From Pseudomonas sp. 14P_8.1_Bac3 (GTDB lineage: Bacteria > Pseudomonadota > Gammaproteobacteria > Pseudomonadales > Pseudomonadaceae): a stretch of 45,149 nt of DNA. Shown piece by piece: positions 25,398-34,390 of this stretch. The translations under genes were made by a program, and so were the position numbers. The notes beneath the pieces are model-generated. The model saw nothing but the letters and a program-made list of their open reading frames with translations, was not told where the DNA came from and did no database searches. Position 1 is the first letter of the stretch. The number at the start of each line of letters is the position of its first letter. The stretch is from contig NZ_JANLOD010000028.1 of the NCBI RefSeq assembly GCF_025466085.1, forward strand, positions 1 through 45,149. The letters run 5' to 3'.

Positions 25398-26789
25398 ATG
25401 AGTGTGATCATTGCCTTGGCAGCCCTCGCGCTGCTGATGCTCGCGGCATACCGTGGCTACAGCGTTATCCTCTTCGCCCCGATTGCCGCCCTCGGCGCCG
25501 TGCTGCTCACCGACCCTTCCGCCGTCGCCCCTGCCTTCACCGGGGTGTTCATGGAAAAAATGGTCGGCTTCATCAAGCTGTATTTCCCGGTATTCCTGCT
25601 GGGTGCCGTGTTCGGCAAGCTCATCGAGTTGTCGGGTTTCTCGCGCTCCATCGTTGCCGCGGCCATTCGCCTGCTCGGCACCCGCCAGGCGATGCTGGTG
25701 ATCGTGCTGGTCTGCGCGCTGCTGACCTACGGCGGTGTCTCGCTGTTCGTGGTGGTGTTTGCGGTCTATCCGTTTGCCGCGGAAATGTTCCGCCAGAGCA
25801 ATATTCCCAAGCGCCTGATCCCGGCAACCATCGCCCTTGGCGCGTTCTCGTTCACCATGGACGCCCTGCCCGGCACCCCGCAAATCCAGAACATCATCCC
25901 CAGCACCTTCTTCAACACCACCGCCTGGGCGGCGCCGTGGCTGGGGTTGATCGGGACGATTTTCGTGTTCTGCACCGGCATGTTGTTCCTCCAGCGCCAA
26001 CGCAACAAGGCCCAACGCGCCGGTGAAGGTTACGGTACCGAGTTGCGCAACGAGCCGGAAACCGCGGCCGATATCAAGCTGCCGAACCCGTGGATCGCCC
26101 TGTCGCCGTTGCTGGCCGTGGGCATCATGAACCTGCTGTTCACCCAGTGGATTCCGCAGTGGTACGGCAAGACCCACAGCCTTTCGCTGCCGGGCATGGC
26201 CACGCCGGTGACCACCGAAATCGCCAAACTCACCGCGATCTGGGCGGTGCAGGCAGCATTGCTGGTCGGCATCATCATGGTGCTGGTGTTTGGCTTCCAG
26301 GCGATTCGCAGCAAGCTCGCCGAAGGCAGTAAAAGTGCGGTCAGTGGCGCGCTGCTGGCGGCGATGAACACGGCGTCGGAATACGGTTTTGGCGCCGTGA
26401 TCGCGTCGTTGCCGGGTTTCCTGGTGCTGGCCGACTGGCTCAAGAGCATCCCCAACCCGCTGGTCAACGAAGCGATCACCGTGACCTTGCTGGCCGGCAT
26501 CACCGGTTCGGCGTCAGGCGGCATGAGCATCGCGCTGGCGGCCATGGCCAACGACTTCATCGCCGCGGCACACGCAGCCAACATTCCACTTGAAGTGCTG
26601 CACCGGGTGGCCGCGATGGCCAGCGGCGGCATGGACACCCTGCCGCACAACGGCGCGGTGATTACCTTGCTCGCGGTGACCGGCCTGACCCACCGCGAAG
26701 CCTACAAAGACATTTTCTGTATTACGCTGATCAAGACCCTGGCGGTTTTCGTGGTGATCGGTACTTTCTACGCCACTGGCATTGTGTGA
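25398..26789 (+). CDS. GntP-family permease, probable 3-hydroxybutyrate transporter
   Basis: A 463-residue polytopic membrane protein of the GntP/Gnt:H+ symporter superfamily, with about 12 hydrophobic segments throughout (for example MSVIIALAALALLMLAAY). Conserved regions include TMDALPGTPQIQNIIPSTFF and the C-terminal AAMASGGMDTLPHNGAVITL. Family members import organic anions with protons. Position before 3-hydroxybutyrate dehydrogenase and behind a sigma-54 promoter points to 3-hydroxybutyrate as substrate, as proposed for PA2004. Start supported by CAGGAGA. Followed after 7 bases by bdhA, so co-transcribed. Confidence 0.88.
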   Translation: MSVIIALAALALLMLAAYRGYSVILFAPIAALGAVLLTDPSAVAPAFTGVFMEKMVGFIKLYFPVFLLGAVFGKLIELSGFSRSIVAAAIRLLGTRQAMLVIVLVCALLTYGGVSLFVVVFAVYPFAAEMFRQSNIPKRLIPATIALGAFSFTMDALPGTPQIQNIIPSTFFNTTAWAAPWLGLIGTIFVFCTGMLFLQRQRNKAQRAGEGYGTELRNEPETAADIKLPNPWIALSPLLAVGIMNLLFTQWIPQWYGKTHSLSLPGMATPVTTEIAKLTAIWAVQAALLVGIIMVLVFGFQAIRSKLAEGSKSAVSGALLAAMNTASEYGFGAVIASLPGFLVLADWLKSIPNPLVNEAITVTLLAGITGSASGGMSIALAAMANDFIAAAHAANIPLEVLHRVAAMASGGMDTLPHNGAVITLLAVTGLTHREAYKDIFCITLIKTLAVFVVIGTFYATGIV

Positions 26790-26796
26790 GGACTTC

Positions 26797-27570
26797 ATGA
26801 CAACTCTTTCCGGCAAGACGGCACTGGTTACCGGCTCCACCAGCGGCATCGGCCTGGGCATCGCCCTCTGCCTGGCCAAGGCTGGCGCCAACCTGATCCT
26901 CAACGGTTTCGGCGATGCTTCCAAGGTGGTCGCCGAGGTCGGGCAATTCGGTGGCAAGGTCGGCCATCACCCCGCCGACGTCAGCGACCCGGCGCAGATC
27001 GCCGACATGATCGCCTACGCCGAGCGCGAGTTCGGCGGCGTCGACATTCTGGTCAACAATGCCGGCATCCAGCACGTGGCGGCGGTGGAAGATTTTCCCG
27101 TGGAGCGCTGGGATTCGATCATCGCGATCAACCTGTCGTCGGTGTTTCACAGCACCCGCCTGAGCTTGCCGGGGATGCGCGACAAAGGCTGGGGCCGGGT
27201 GATCAACATTGCTTCGGTGCATGGCCAGGTGGGCTCCGTGGGCAAGGCCGCTTATGTGGCGGCGAAGCACGGGGTCATCGGCCTGACCAAGGTGGTAGGC
27301 CTTGAAACCGCGAAGACCGGTGTCACCTGCAATGCGATTTGTCCAGGCTGGGTGTTGACGCCACTGGTGCAGAAGCAGATCGATGACCGCATCGCTACCG
27401 GGGTTGACCCGCAGCAGGCGCAGCACGACTTGCTCGCCGAGAAGCAGCCGTCACTGGAGTTCGTCACGCCGTCGCAACTGGGGGAGTTGGTGCTGTTCTT
27501 GTGCAGCGAAGCCGGCAGTCAGGTGCGGGGGGCGGCGTGGAATATTGATGGTGGGTGGTTGGCGCAGTAA
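26797..27570 (+). CDS. bdhA: 3-hydroxybutyrate dehydrogenase
   Basis: A 257-residue classical short-chain dehydrogenase that oxidises (R)-3-hydroxybutyrate to acetoacetate with NAD+. It shows the cofactor motif TGSTSGIG (12-19), NNAG (87-90), and the catalytic triad Ser140, Tyr153 and Lys157 (AAYVAAKHG). The C-terminus GAAWNIDGGWLAQ is typical of bacterial 3-hydroxybutyrate dehydrogenases. ATG 26797 follows GAGGAC, 7 bases after the permease stop, so import and first oxidation are one operon. The product feeds the acetoacetyl-CoA synthetase encoded next. Confidence 0.93.
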   Translation: MTTLSGKTALVTGSTSGIGLGIALCLAKAGANLILNGFGDASKVVAEVGQFGGKVGHHPADVSDPAQIADMIAYAEREFGGVDILVNNAGIQHVAAVEDFPVERWDSIIAINLSSVFHSTRLSLPGMRDKGWGRVINIASVHGQVGSVGKAAYVAAKHGVIGLTKVVGLETAKTGVTCNAICPGWVLTPLVQKQIDDRIATGVDPQQAQHDLLAEKQPSLEFVTPSQLGELVLFLCSEAGSQVRGAAWNIDGGWLAQ

Positions 27571-27590
27571 GTCGTCCGGCTATAGACCGC

Positions 27591-27694
27591 GTTATCGTTC
27601 TTCGCGAGCAGGCTCGCCCCCACAGGGGTTTTGTGTCGAAACAAAATGTGCAGACCGACCCAGAACCTGTGGGAGCGAGCCTGCTCGCGAATGG
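27591..27694. repeat. inverted REP pair (REPIN) between bdhA and acetoacetyl-CoA synthetase
   Basis: Opposed REP copies at 27591-27624 and 27668-27694 with core GGGAGCGAGCCTGCTCGCGA. The right copy ends 27 bases before the synthetase start codon, so any promoter for that gene would overlap the repeat, or the gene depends on read-through from bdhA. Confidence 0.85.
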
Positions 27695-27721
27695 ATCTGC
27701 AGAAAAAAGAAGAGGCAAACA

Positions 27722-29677
27722 ATGTCCGACATCCTCTGGCAACCCGACGCCAATCGCGTCGCCAATACCCGCATGGAGGCCTTCCGGCGCTTCATCAATC
27801 AGCGGCACCCTATCGATGTCGCCGACTACGCCGACCTGCACCAATGGTCCATCGATCAGCGGGTAGATTTCTGGCAAGCCATCGTCGACTTCTTCGACCT
27901 CCGCTTCCACACGCAACCGGACGCGGTATTGATCGAAGGCGACCAGATGCCCAGCGCCCAATGGTTTCCCGGCGCCACCCTGAACTTCGCCGAACACCTG
28001 CTGCGCCGTCGCGATGATGCAGTGGCCATGGTCGCCATCGGTGAAAACGGCCAGCGTGAGCAATTGACCTGGGCCGAACTGGCCGAGCACGTCGCCGGTT
28101 TCCAGAACAGTCTGCGAGCGGCCGGGGTCGGCCTTGGTGACCGCGTCGCCGCGTGCATGCCGAACACCTGGCAAACCCTCGTGGCGATGCTTGCGACCAC
28201 CAGCCTCGGGGCGATCTGGTCGTGTTCGTCGCCAGACTTCGGCACCCAAGGGGTGATCGACCGTTTCGGTCAGATCGAACCGAAAGTGCTGATCACCTGC
28301 GCCGGTTACCGCTACGCCGGCAAAGACATCGACAAGCGCGCCAAGGTCAACGAAATCCTCGAACGCCTGCCGACATTGCAGCAGCTGATCGTCGTGCCCT
28401 ACGCCCGTCCAGGGGTGCGCGCCGAAGATTTCCGCACCCCGGCCGATGTCGCCCTGTGGGACGAGTTCTACGAAGCGGGTGGCGAGCCGGATTTCGTCGC
28501 CGTGCCCTTCGCCCATCCGCTGTACATTCTCTATTCCAGCGGCACCACCGGCGTGCCCAAATGCATTATTCACAGTACCGGCGGCGTGCTGTTGCAGCAC
28601 GTCAAGGAACATGGCCTGCATTGCGACCTCGGCCCCGGCGACCGATTGTTTTACTACACGACGTGCGGCTGGATGATGTGGAACTGGCTGGTCTCGGCCC
28701 TCGCCGTGGGCAGTGCCGTGGTGCTGTACGACGGCTCGCCGTTTCACCCCGGCCCCGAGCGCTTGATCGACCTGATCGACGACGAGCGCATCAGCGTCTT
28801 CGGCACCAGTCCCAAATTTCTTGCGACCTTGGAAAGCAGCGGCGAGAAACCTCGCCAGAGCCATGACTTGGGCAGCCTGAAAACCCTGCTGTGCACCGGT
28901 TCCGCGCTGTCGCCGCAGAGTTATGACTATGTCTATCGCGACCTCAAGGCCGACCTGTGCCTGGCGTCGATGTCCGGCGGCACCGACATTGTGTCGTGTT
29001 TTGTGAACGGCAACCCGTGGCTGCCGGTGCGCCGCGGTGAGATCCAGGGCAAGAGCCTGGGCATGGCCGTCGAGGTGTGGAATGACGCTGGCGTGCCGGT
29101 GATTGGTGAAAAAGGCGAGTTAGTCTGCGCCCGCCACTTCCCGGCGATGCCCATTGGCCTGTGGAACGACCCGACCGGGGAAAAGTTGCGCGCGTCCTAC
29201 TTCAGCCAGTTCCCCGGCGTCTGGGCCCAGGGCGATTACGCCGAGCAGTTGGCCCATGGCGGGATGATGATTCACGGTCGGTCCGACGCCGTGCTCAACC
29301 CCGGCGGCGTGCGCATTGGTACCGCGGAAATTTACCGGCAAGTGGAAAAAGTCCCGCAGGTGCTCGACAGCGTCGCCATCGGTCAGCACTGGCAGGACGA
29401 CGTTCGGGTGGTGCTGTTCGTGCGTTTGCGCGAGGGCGTCGAACTCGACGATGCCCTGCAACAGCAGATTCGCCAGGTGATCCGCGCCAACACCACGCCC
29501 CGGCATGTACCGGCAAAGATCGTCGCGGTGACCGACATTCCACGCACCATCAGCGGCAAGGTGGTCGAGTTGGCCGTGCGCAATGTGGTGCACGGTCAGC
29601 CGGTGAAAAACACCGATGCGCTGGCCAATCCTGAGGCACTGGCGCAGTTCCGCGACCGGGCGGAATTGCTGGAATGA
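27722..29677 (+). CDS. acetoacetyl-CoA synthetase
   Basis: A 651-residue ANL-superfamily ligase that makes acetoacetyl-CoA from acetoacetate, ATP and CoA; the length matches acetoacetate-CoA ligases. It has an N-terminal ACAS segment, P-loop LYSSGTTGVPKCIIH, the TTCGWMMWNWLV core segment, the hinge region GRSDAVLNPGGVRIGTAEIY, and the C-terminal lysine of PRTISGKVVELA. GAGG lies 7 bases before ATG 27722; the longer open frame from 27383 overlaps bdhA and the REPIN and is not coding. With the permease and dehydrogenase it completes conversion of 3-hydroxybutyrate to acetoacetyl-CoA, which a thiolase (not in this window) would cleave. Confidence 0.94.
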   Translation: MSDILWQPDANRVANTRMEAFRRFINQRHPIDVADYADLHQWSIDQRVDFWQAIVDFFDLRFHTQPDAVLIEGDQMPSAQWFPGATLNFAEHLLRRRDDAVAMVAIGENGQREQLTWAELAEHVAGFQNSLRAAGVGLGDRVAACMPNTWQTLVAMLATTSLGAIWSCSSPDFGTQGVIDRFGQIEPKVLITCAGYRYAGKDIDKRAKVNEILERLPTLQQLIVVPYARPGVRAEDFRTPADVALWDEFYEAGGEPDFVAVPFAHPLYILYSSGTTGVPKCIIHSTGGVLLQHVKEHGLHCDLGPGDRLFYYTTCGWMMWNWLVSALAVGSAVVLYDGSPFHPGPERLIDLIDDERISVFGTSPKFLATLESSGEKPRQSHDLGSLKTLLCTGSALSPQSYDYVYRDLKADLCLASMSGGTDIVSCFVNGNPWLPVRRGEIQGKSLGMAVEVWNDAGVPVIGEKGELVCARHFPAMPIGLWNDPTGEKLRASYFSQFPGVWAQGDYAEQLAHGGMMIHGRSDAVLNPGGVRIGTAEIYRQVEKVPQVLDSVAIGQHWQDDVRVVLFVRLREGVELDDALQQQIRQVIRANTTPRHVPAKIVAVTDIPRTISGKVVELAVRNVVHGQPVKNTDALANPEALAQFRDRAELLE

Positions 29678-29683
29678 CCCGGA

Positions 29684-29711
29684 CCGCTGTCCTTTGAGGG
29701 ACGGCGGGTTT
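29684..29711 (+). terminator. probable terminator after acetoacetyl-CoA synthetase
   Basis: A 9-bp stem (29684-29692 with 29699-29707, one G-T pair) and a 6-base loop are followed by GTTT. The U-tract is short, so efficiency is uncertain. Confidence 0.5.
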
Positions 29712-29777
29712 GACTCACAGCCCAGCCTGACCGAAGCTGGCAGTCTTGCAAAAGCTTGCCAGCTCCCGGATTCCTGC

Positions 29778-30833
29778 ATGCCCCAGTCCCGCCGCTACCT
29801 GATCATCAGCCTCTGCGTCCTGCTTGCCATCGGTGTCGCCTGGCTGTTCCTGCGCAGCACGACCCCGGTGGTGCCGGAAGCGATCAGGCGCGGGTACAGC
29901 GAAGCGCTGACCCAGGCCCGGGCCGGTCAACCGGGCGCGGCACGGGTGCTGTATCAGCAACTGGGGCGTCCCGACATTTCTCCCAAGCGCCGCGTCTGGC
30001 TGCATGCCGAACTGCCGAACTATCCCAGCTCCGTGGCGCTGAAACTGGCGGACGCCGATCTGCAACACCCGGCGCCGGAAGTGCGCATCGCTGCCATAAA
30101 GAGCATCAGCGGACTGGTACCCAACGGTCAGCGCAGCCTGCTGCTGGGGCCCATGCTGGATGACAGTGAGCAGAGTGTCCGGTTGGCCGCGGTGAACGCG
30201 TTGCTGGGGTTGTCGCCCGACGATCTGGGTTTGTATTTCGGACCCTTGCAGCAAGCCATCGACGCCTGGGAACAAGTGCTCACCCAGGCACCTGAAAGTG
30301 CCGACAACCAATATCAGCTGGCCCGACTGCACCTGCACAACGGTGAGTACAAAGCCGCGCAGCAAGCCCTGGAAAACACCTTGCGCCTGGCGCCTGCCAA
30401 TCTGCCCGCGCTGGTGATGCAGATCGAGGTGCTGGACAAGCAAGGTCAAAGCGAAGCCGCCCGGGTGTTGCTGGCCAAACAACTGAAGGCCCAGCCTGAT
30501 TCGGCCTACCTGCAACATGCCCTCGGCCTGTGGTTGTTGCATCACGGGCAAAGCGAGTTCGCCCTGCTCGGCCTGTCCAAAGCCGTGGAACTGGAGCCGG
30601 ACAACAAGGATTACCGCTACGACCTGGCGACCACCCTGCACGGCGAGCAGGAGTTGGAAGCGGCGCAGAAACAACTGCAGGAAATCGTCCAGCGCCACCC
30701 TTCCGATCGCAAGGCCCGGGTGCTGTTGATCAGCTATTGGAAAGAAAGCGGCCAGTTGCAGAACGTGCAGATCCTGCTGGCGCAACTTGAACAACTCAAT
30801 CCCGATGATCCGGCGCTGCAGCAGGGTCTTTAA
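29778..30833 (+). CDS. membrane-anchored HEAT/TPR repeat protein
   Basis: A 351-residue protein of unknown function. One N-terminal membrane helix (YLIISLCVLLAIGVAWLFL, residues 7-25) is followed by a region with HEAT-like alpha repeats (PEVRIAAIKSISGL, EQSVRLAAVNALLGL, about 95-150) and then four or more TPR units (for example ADNQYQLARLHLHNGEYKAA and PALVMQIEVLDKQGQSEAA). The repeats would sit in the periplasm if the anchor is N-in. HEAT and TPR arrays bind other proteins, so a scaffold or assembly role is plausible, but no partner is indicated. ATG 29778 is chosen because it directly precedes the anchor; the ribosome-binding site is weak. Confidence 0.8.
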   Translation: MPQSRRYLIISLCVLLAIGVAWLFLRSTTPVVPEAIRRGYSEALTQARAGQPGAARVLYQQLGRPDISPKRRVWLHAELPNYPSSVALKLADADLQHPAPEVRIAAIKSISGLVPNGQRSLLLGPMLDDSEQSVRLAAVNALLGLSPDDLGLYFGPLQQAIDAWEQVLTQAPESADNQYQLARLHLHNGEYKAAQQALENTLRLAPANLPALVMQIEVLDKQGQSEAARVLLAKQLKAQPDSAYLQHALGLWLLHHGQSEFALLGLSKAVELEPDNKDYRYDLATTLHGEQELEAAQKQLQEIVQRHPSDRKARVLLISYWKESGQLQNVQILLAQLEQLNPDDPALQQGL

Positions 30834-30850
30834 TCGTTGCCTTTCAGACC

Positions 30851-30917
30851 GCTATCGCCAGCAAGCCGGCTCCTACAGGCGTCGGATCCACTGTAGGAGC
30901 GAGCATGCTCGCTCAGG
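30851..30917. repeat. inverted REP pair (REPIN) before kaiC-like gene
   Basis: Opposed copies at 30851-30878 and 30891-30917 with GTAGGAGCGAGC-type cores and a short 12-base spacer. The left copy is diverged (GCCAGCAAGCCGGC). They lie in the 271-base gap before the KaiC-like gene; the rest of the gap shows no other clear element. Confidence 0.8.
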
Positions 30918-31104
30918 TTTTGCGTTGAACCAAAATAAAAAACATATGACGATCTGTCGGAGCCAGGCATGCCGGCCAAGGGGCCCGCAAGATCTCTGCA
31001 AACCGTTGGAACCCCCGCCACGGCCAATGGTCAAGTGATCAGGCAGTCCATTCAGGCACTTCAGGCCTGCTGCCTCGCTTCCCCTAGTCATGAGAGGGCA
31101 TTTT

Positions 31105-32607
31105 TTGTCTACATCTAACGAGTTGTTCAGTGCAAAAGCCGCCACCGGCATCGAAGGTCTGGATGACATCCTTGCCGGTGGATTGTCCCGCGGCCATGTG
31201 TTTTTGCTGGAGGGTGAACCCGGTACCGGCAAAACCACCGTCGCTTTGCATTTTCTGTTGGCCGGCGCCAAAGCCGGCGAGCGCTCGTTGTACATCACCC
31301 TGTCCGAAACCGAACGCGAGCTGCGCCAAGGGGCGCTGTCCCACGGTTGGGAGCTGGATGAAAACATCCACATCTTTGAGCTGACGCCGCCGGAAAGCCT
31401 GCTTAACGCCGAGCATCAGCAGAGTCTCCTGTACTCCTCGGACCTGGAACTGGGTGAAGCCACCAGGCAGATTTTCGAGGTGGTCGAACGGGTCAAGCCA
31501 ACCCGTGTGGTGCTCGACAGCCTGTCCGAGATTCGCTTGCTGGCGCAAAGCTCCCTGCGCTATCGCCGGCAGATCCTCGCGATCAAACACTACTTCGTGC
31601 GCTATGACGCCACCGTGGTGCTGCTGGACGACCTGACCACCGAATCCCTAGACAAAACCGTGCACAGCGTGGCGCACGGGGTGATCCGCCTCGAAGAACT
31701 GACGCCCAACTATGGCGCCGAGCGCCGGCGCATCCGCGTGGTGAAATACCGTGGGCAGAAATACCGCGGCGGGTTCCATGACTTCACCATCATGGGCGAC
31801 GGCGTGCACGTGTTCCCGCGCCTGGTCGCTGCCGAACATCGCGGCAAGTACATCCGCACGCAACTCACCAGCGGCATCCAGGAAATGGACGCCCTGCTCG
31901 GCGGCGGCATCGAGACCGGGTCCAGCACCCTGATCCTCGGCCCGGCCGGTACCGGCAAGTCGCTGATCTCGATGATCTTTGCCGCGGCCGCCGTGGCCCG
32001 TGGGGAAAAAGCCGCGCTGTTCATTTTCGACGAAGAACTCGGCCTGTTGTTTGAACGCATGCGCAACATGGGCATCGACCTCAAGGCCCTGCAAGACACC
32101 GGCAACCTGCTGATCGAACAAGTGGATGCCGCCGAACTGTCCCCTGGCGAGTTTTCCCACCGGGTGCGGCGTTGCGTCGATGACCGCGGCATCAAGACGG
32201 TAGTCATCGACAGTATCAACGGCTATCAGGCCGCCATGCCGGAAGAGAACGCGCTGATCCTGCACATGCACGAATTGTTGCTGTACCTCAATCGCCAGGG
32301 CGCCGCGACCTTCATGACCGTCGCGCAACATGGCCTGGTCGGCGACATGCAGGCCCCGGTCGACATCACCTACCTGGCCGACACCGTCATCCTCCTGCGT
32401 TACTTCGAGGCATTGGGCAAGGTTCGCCGGGCTATCTCGATCATCAAGAAACGCACCGGCAGCCATGAGTCGACCATCCGCGAATACCGCATCAGCTCGC
32501 GGGGCATGACCATCGGCCAACCACTTGACGCATTCCAGGGCGTCCTGCGTGGCGTGCCCACTTATCTGGGTGCCAACCAGCCCCTGCTCGGGGACGAAAC
32601 CCCGTGA
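31105..32607 (+). CDS. KaiC-like double-domain ATPase
   Basis: A 500-residue protein with two tandem RecA-type KaiC domains, close to the 519 residues of cyanobacterial KaiC. Domain 1 has Walker A GEPGTGKT (about 37-44) and Walker B RVVLDSLSEIRL. Domain 2 has GPAGTGKS (279-286) and TVVIDSINGY. Catalytic-glutamate regions read TLSETERELR and IFDEELGLLF. Where cyanobacterial KaiC has its Ser-Thr phosphosite, this protein reads DITYLADT by manual alignment. No kaiA or kaiB is nearby, so a clock is not implied. TTG 31105 is preferred because AGAGGG lies 6 bases before it; ATG 31090 is in frame but lacks a ribosome-binding site. The last 4 bases overlap the downstream kinase, so the two are translationally coupled and probably interact. 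Confidence 0.88.
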   Translation: MSTSNELFSAKAATGIEGLDDILAGGLSRGHVFLLEGEPGTGKTTVALHFLLAGAKAGERSLYITLSETERELRQGALSHGWELDENIHIFELTPPESLLNAEHQQSLLYSSDLELGEATRQIFEVVERVKPTRVVLDSLSEIRLLAQSSLRYRRQILAIKHYFVRYDATVVLLDDLTTESLDKTVHSVAHGVIRLEELTPNYGAERRRIRVVKYRGQKYRGGFHDFTIMGDGVHVFPRLVAAEHRGKYIRTQLTSGIQEMDALLGGGIETGSSTLILGPAGTGKSLISMIFAAAAVARGEKAALFIFDEELGLLFERMRNMGIDLKALQDTGNLLIEQVDAAELSPGEFSHRVRRCVDDRGIKTVVIDSINGYQAAMPEENALILHMHELLLYLNRQGAATFMTVAQHGLVGDMQAPVDITYLADTVILLRYFEALGKVRRAISIIKKRTGSHESTIREYRISSRGMTIGQPLDAFQGVLRGVPTYLGANQPLLGDETP

Positions 32608-34274
32608 CGGTGCAGCGAGCGACGTCCGAGCGCGCGATCATTCTCGCGCCACTGGGACGTGACAGCCAGATAGCCCTGATGATGCTCCATGAGGCCGGTT
32701 ACGACGGGGTGATCACCAAGGACCTGATCGGCTTGTGTGCCGAACTGGAGCAAGGCGCCGGCTTGCTGTTAATTTCCTCCGAGGCCTTGCTTGGCGCCGA
32801 CGTCGAACCGCTGTTCGGCCTGATCGAGCAGCAGCCGGCGTGGTCCGATCTGCCGATTGTCCTGATGACCTACCATGGCGGCCCGGAACAGAATCCGGCG
32901 TCGCGATTCGGCCCACAGCTGGGTAACGTCACGTTCCTCGAACGGCCTTTTCATCCCGTGACGCTGATCAGCCTGGTGACCACTGCCCTGCGCGGACGCC
33001 GACGACAGTACGAAGCCAGGGACCGGTTGATCGATCTGAGCCAAAGCGAACTGCGCCTGCAGACCACCCTCGAAACCCTGGAGCAGCAGGTCGAGGAGCG
33101 CACCGCAGAGCTGCGCCATAACGAAGAAGCGTTGCGCCAGTCGCAGAAAATGGAAGCGGTCGGCCAACTCACCGGCGGGATTGCCCACGACTTCAATAAC
33201 ATGCTGACCGGGATCATCGGCAGCCTGGAATTGCTGCGCCGACGCCTGGCGCGTGGTCGCACCGAAGACCTGGACAGCCTGATCGACCTGGGCGTGACCT
33301 CGGCCAACCGCGCGGCGGGTCTGACCCACCGTTTGCTGGCGTTTTCCCGGCGTCAGTCGCTGGATTCCAAACCCGTGGAAATGAACACGCTGGTGGTGTC
33401 CATGGGTGAGTTGCTGCAACGCAGCATCAATGAAAGCATCCAGTTGGACATGCAACTGAACCCGCAGCTGTGGGTGGCTGAGGCCGATCCCAACCAATTG
33501 GAAAGCGCCCTGCTCAACCTGGTGATCAACGCCCGGGACGCCATGCCCGGTGGCGGAAAACTGGTGGTCAGGACCGGCAACCAGTATCTGGGCAGCGACT
33601 TTACCGAGGCACACAGCAACCTTGAGCCCGGCGATTACGTGGTGCTCAGCGTCACCGACACTGGCTGCGGCATGCCGCAAAGCACGATCAATCGCGCATT
33701 CGATCCGTTTTTCACCACCAAGCCGATCGGCCAGGGCACCGGCCTTGGCTTGTCGATGATCTATGGCTTCAGCAAACAATCCCGCGGCCACGTTGCCATT
33801 GACAGCGAAGTGGGCAAAGGCACGACAGTGAGTCTGTATCTGCCGCGTTTCAGCGGCGATCTGCCTCAGGATGGGCCGTCCGACATGCAGCACCCACTAT
33901 TCGCGCAGAAAGGCGAAACCGTGCTGATCGTAGAGGATGACCCGGCAGTGCGGGTGCTGGTGAGTACGGTGCTGAGCGACTTGGGGTATGCCTTCGTCGA
34001 GGCCGGCGACGCCGACAGCGCCGTGCCGATTCTGGATTCCGGGCAGCGCATTGATTTGATGATCAGCGATGTGGGATTGCCCGGCATGAATGGCCGGCAA
34101 CTCGCGGAAATCGGCCGCCAATACCGGCCCGACCTGAAAGTGTTGTTCATCACCGGTTACGCCGAACACGCGGCTGTGCGCGGCGGGTTCCTTGACCCCG
34201 GCATGCAGATGATCACCAAACCGTTCACTTTCGACCTGCTGACGGCGAAAGTCAGGGAAATGATCCGCATCTGA
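32604..34274 (+). CDS. hybrid histidine kinase with pseudo-receiver, KaiC partner
   Basis: A 556-residue cytoplasmic kinase without membrane segments. Order: an N-terminal receiver-like domain (about 8-128), a coiled coil (about 140-180), HisKA with His195 in [11 protein letters not shown], HATPase_c ([35 protein letters not shown]), and a C-terminal receiver with phospho-acceptor Asp489 ([12 protein letters not shown]) and Lys in TKPFTF. In the N-terminal receiver the acidic pocket reads LAPLGRDS, the acceptor strand LLLISSE and the lysine position LERPF, so the phosphorylation residues are lost and it is a pseudo-receiver. The start is GTG 32604, overlapping the KaiC-like stop by 4 bases. 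Autophosphorylation followed by transfer to its own receiver is the family expectation; its input is probably KaiC. Confidence 0.88.
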   Translation: MTVQRATSERAIILAPLGRDSQIALMMLHEAGYDGVITKDLIGLCAELEQGAGLLLISSEALLGADVEPLFGLIEQQPAWSDLPIVLMTYHGGPEQNPASRFGPQLGNVTFLERPFHPVTLISLVTTALRGRRRQYEARDRLIDLSQSELRLQTTLETLEQQVEERTAELRHNEEALRQSQKMEAVGQLTGGIAHDFNNMLTGIIGSLELLRRRLARGRTEDLDSLIDLGVTSANRAAGLTHRLLAFSRRQSLDSKPVEMNTLVVSMGELLQRSINESIQLDMQLNPQLWVAEADPNQLESALLNLVINARDAMPGGGKLVVRTGNQYLGSDFTEAHSNLEPGDYVVLSVTDTGCGMPQSTINRAFDPFFTTKPIGQGTGLGLSMIYGFSKQSRGHVAIDSEVGKGTTVSLYLPRFSGDLPQDGPSDMQHPLFAQKGETVLIVEDDPAVRVLVSTVLSDLGYAFVEAGDADSAVPILDSGQRIDLMISDVGLPGMNGRQLAEIGRQYRPDLKVLFITGYAEHAAVRGGFLDPGMQMITKPFTFDLLTAKVREMIRI

Positions 34275-34287
34275 CCCACCACCCCCC

Positions 34288-34390
34288 TGTAGGAGCGAGC
34301 TTGCTCGCGATGAACTCAAGCGCGACGCGGGGTTTCAGGTTGACCGCGTTGTCGTTGACGACCATCGCGAGCAAGCTCGCCCTTACGACA
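34288..34390. repeat. inverted REP pair (REPIN) overlapping a stop codon
   Basis: Opposed copies at 34288-34312 and 34361-34390 with core TAGGAGCGAGCTTGCTCGCGATG fill the convergent gap between the hybrid kinase and the lone receiver gene. The right copy contains the receiver stop codon (complement of 34383-34385) inside its conserved outer segment. Confidence 0.85.

Noticed and set aside
31105..32607. A circadian clock
   Set aside because: KaiA and KaiB are absent, the phosphosite region differs, and KaiC homologues are common in non-rhythmic bacteria.
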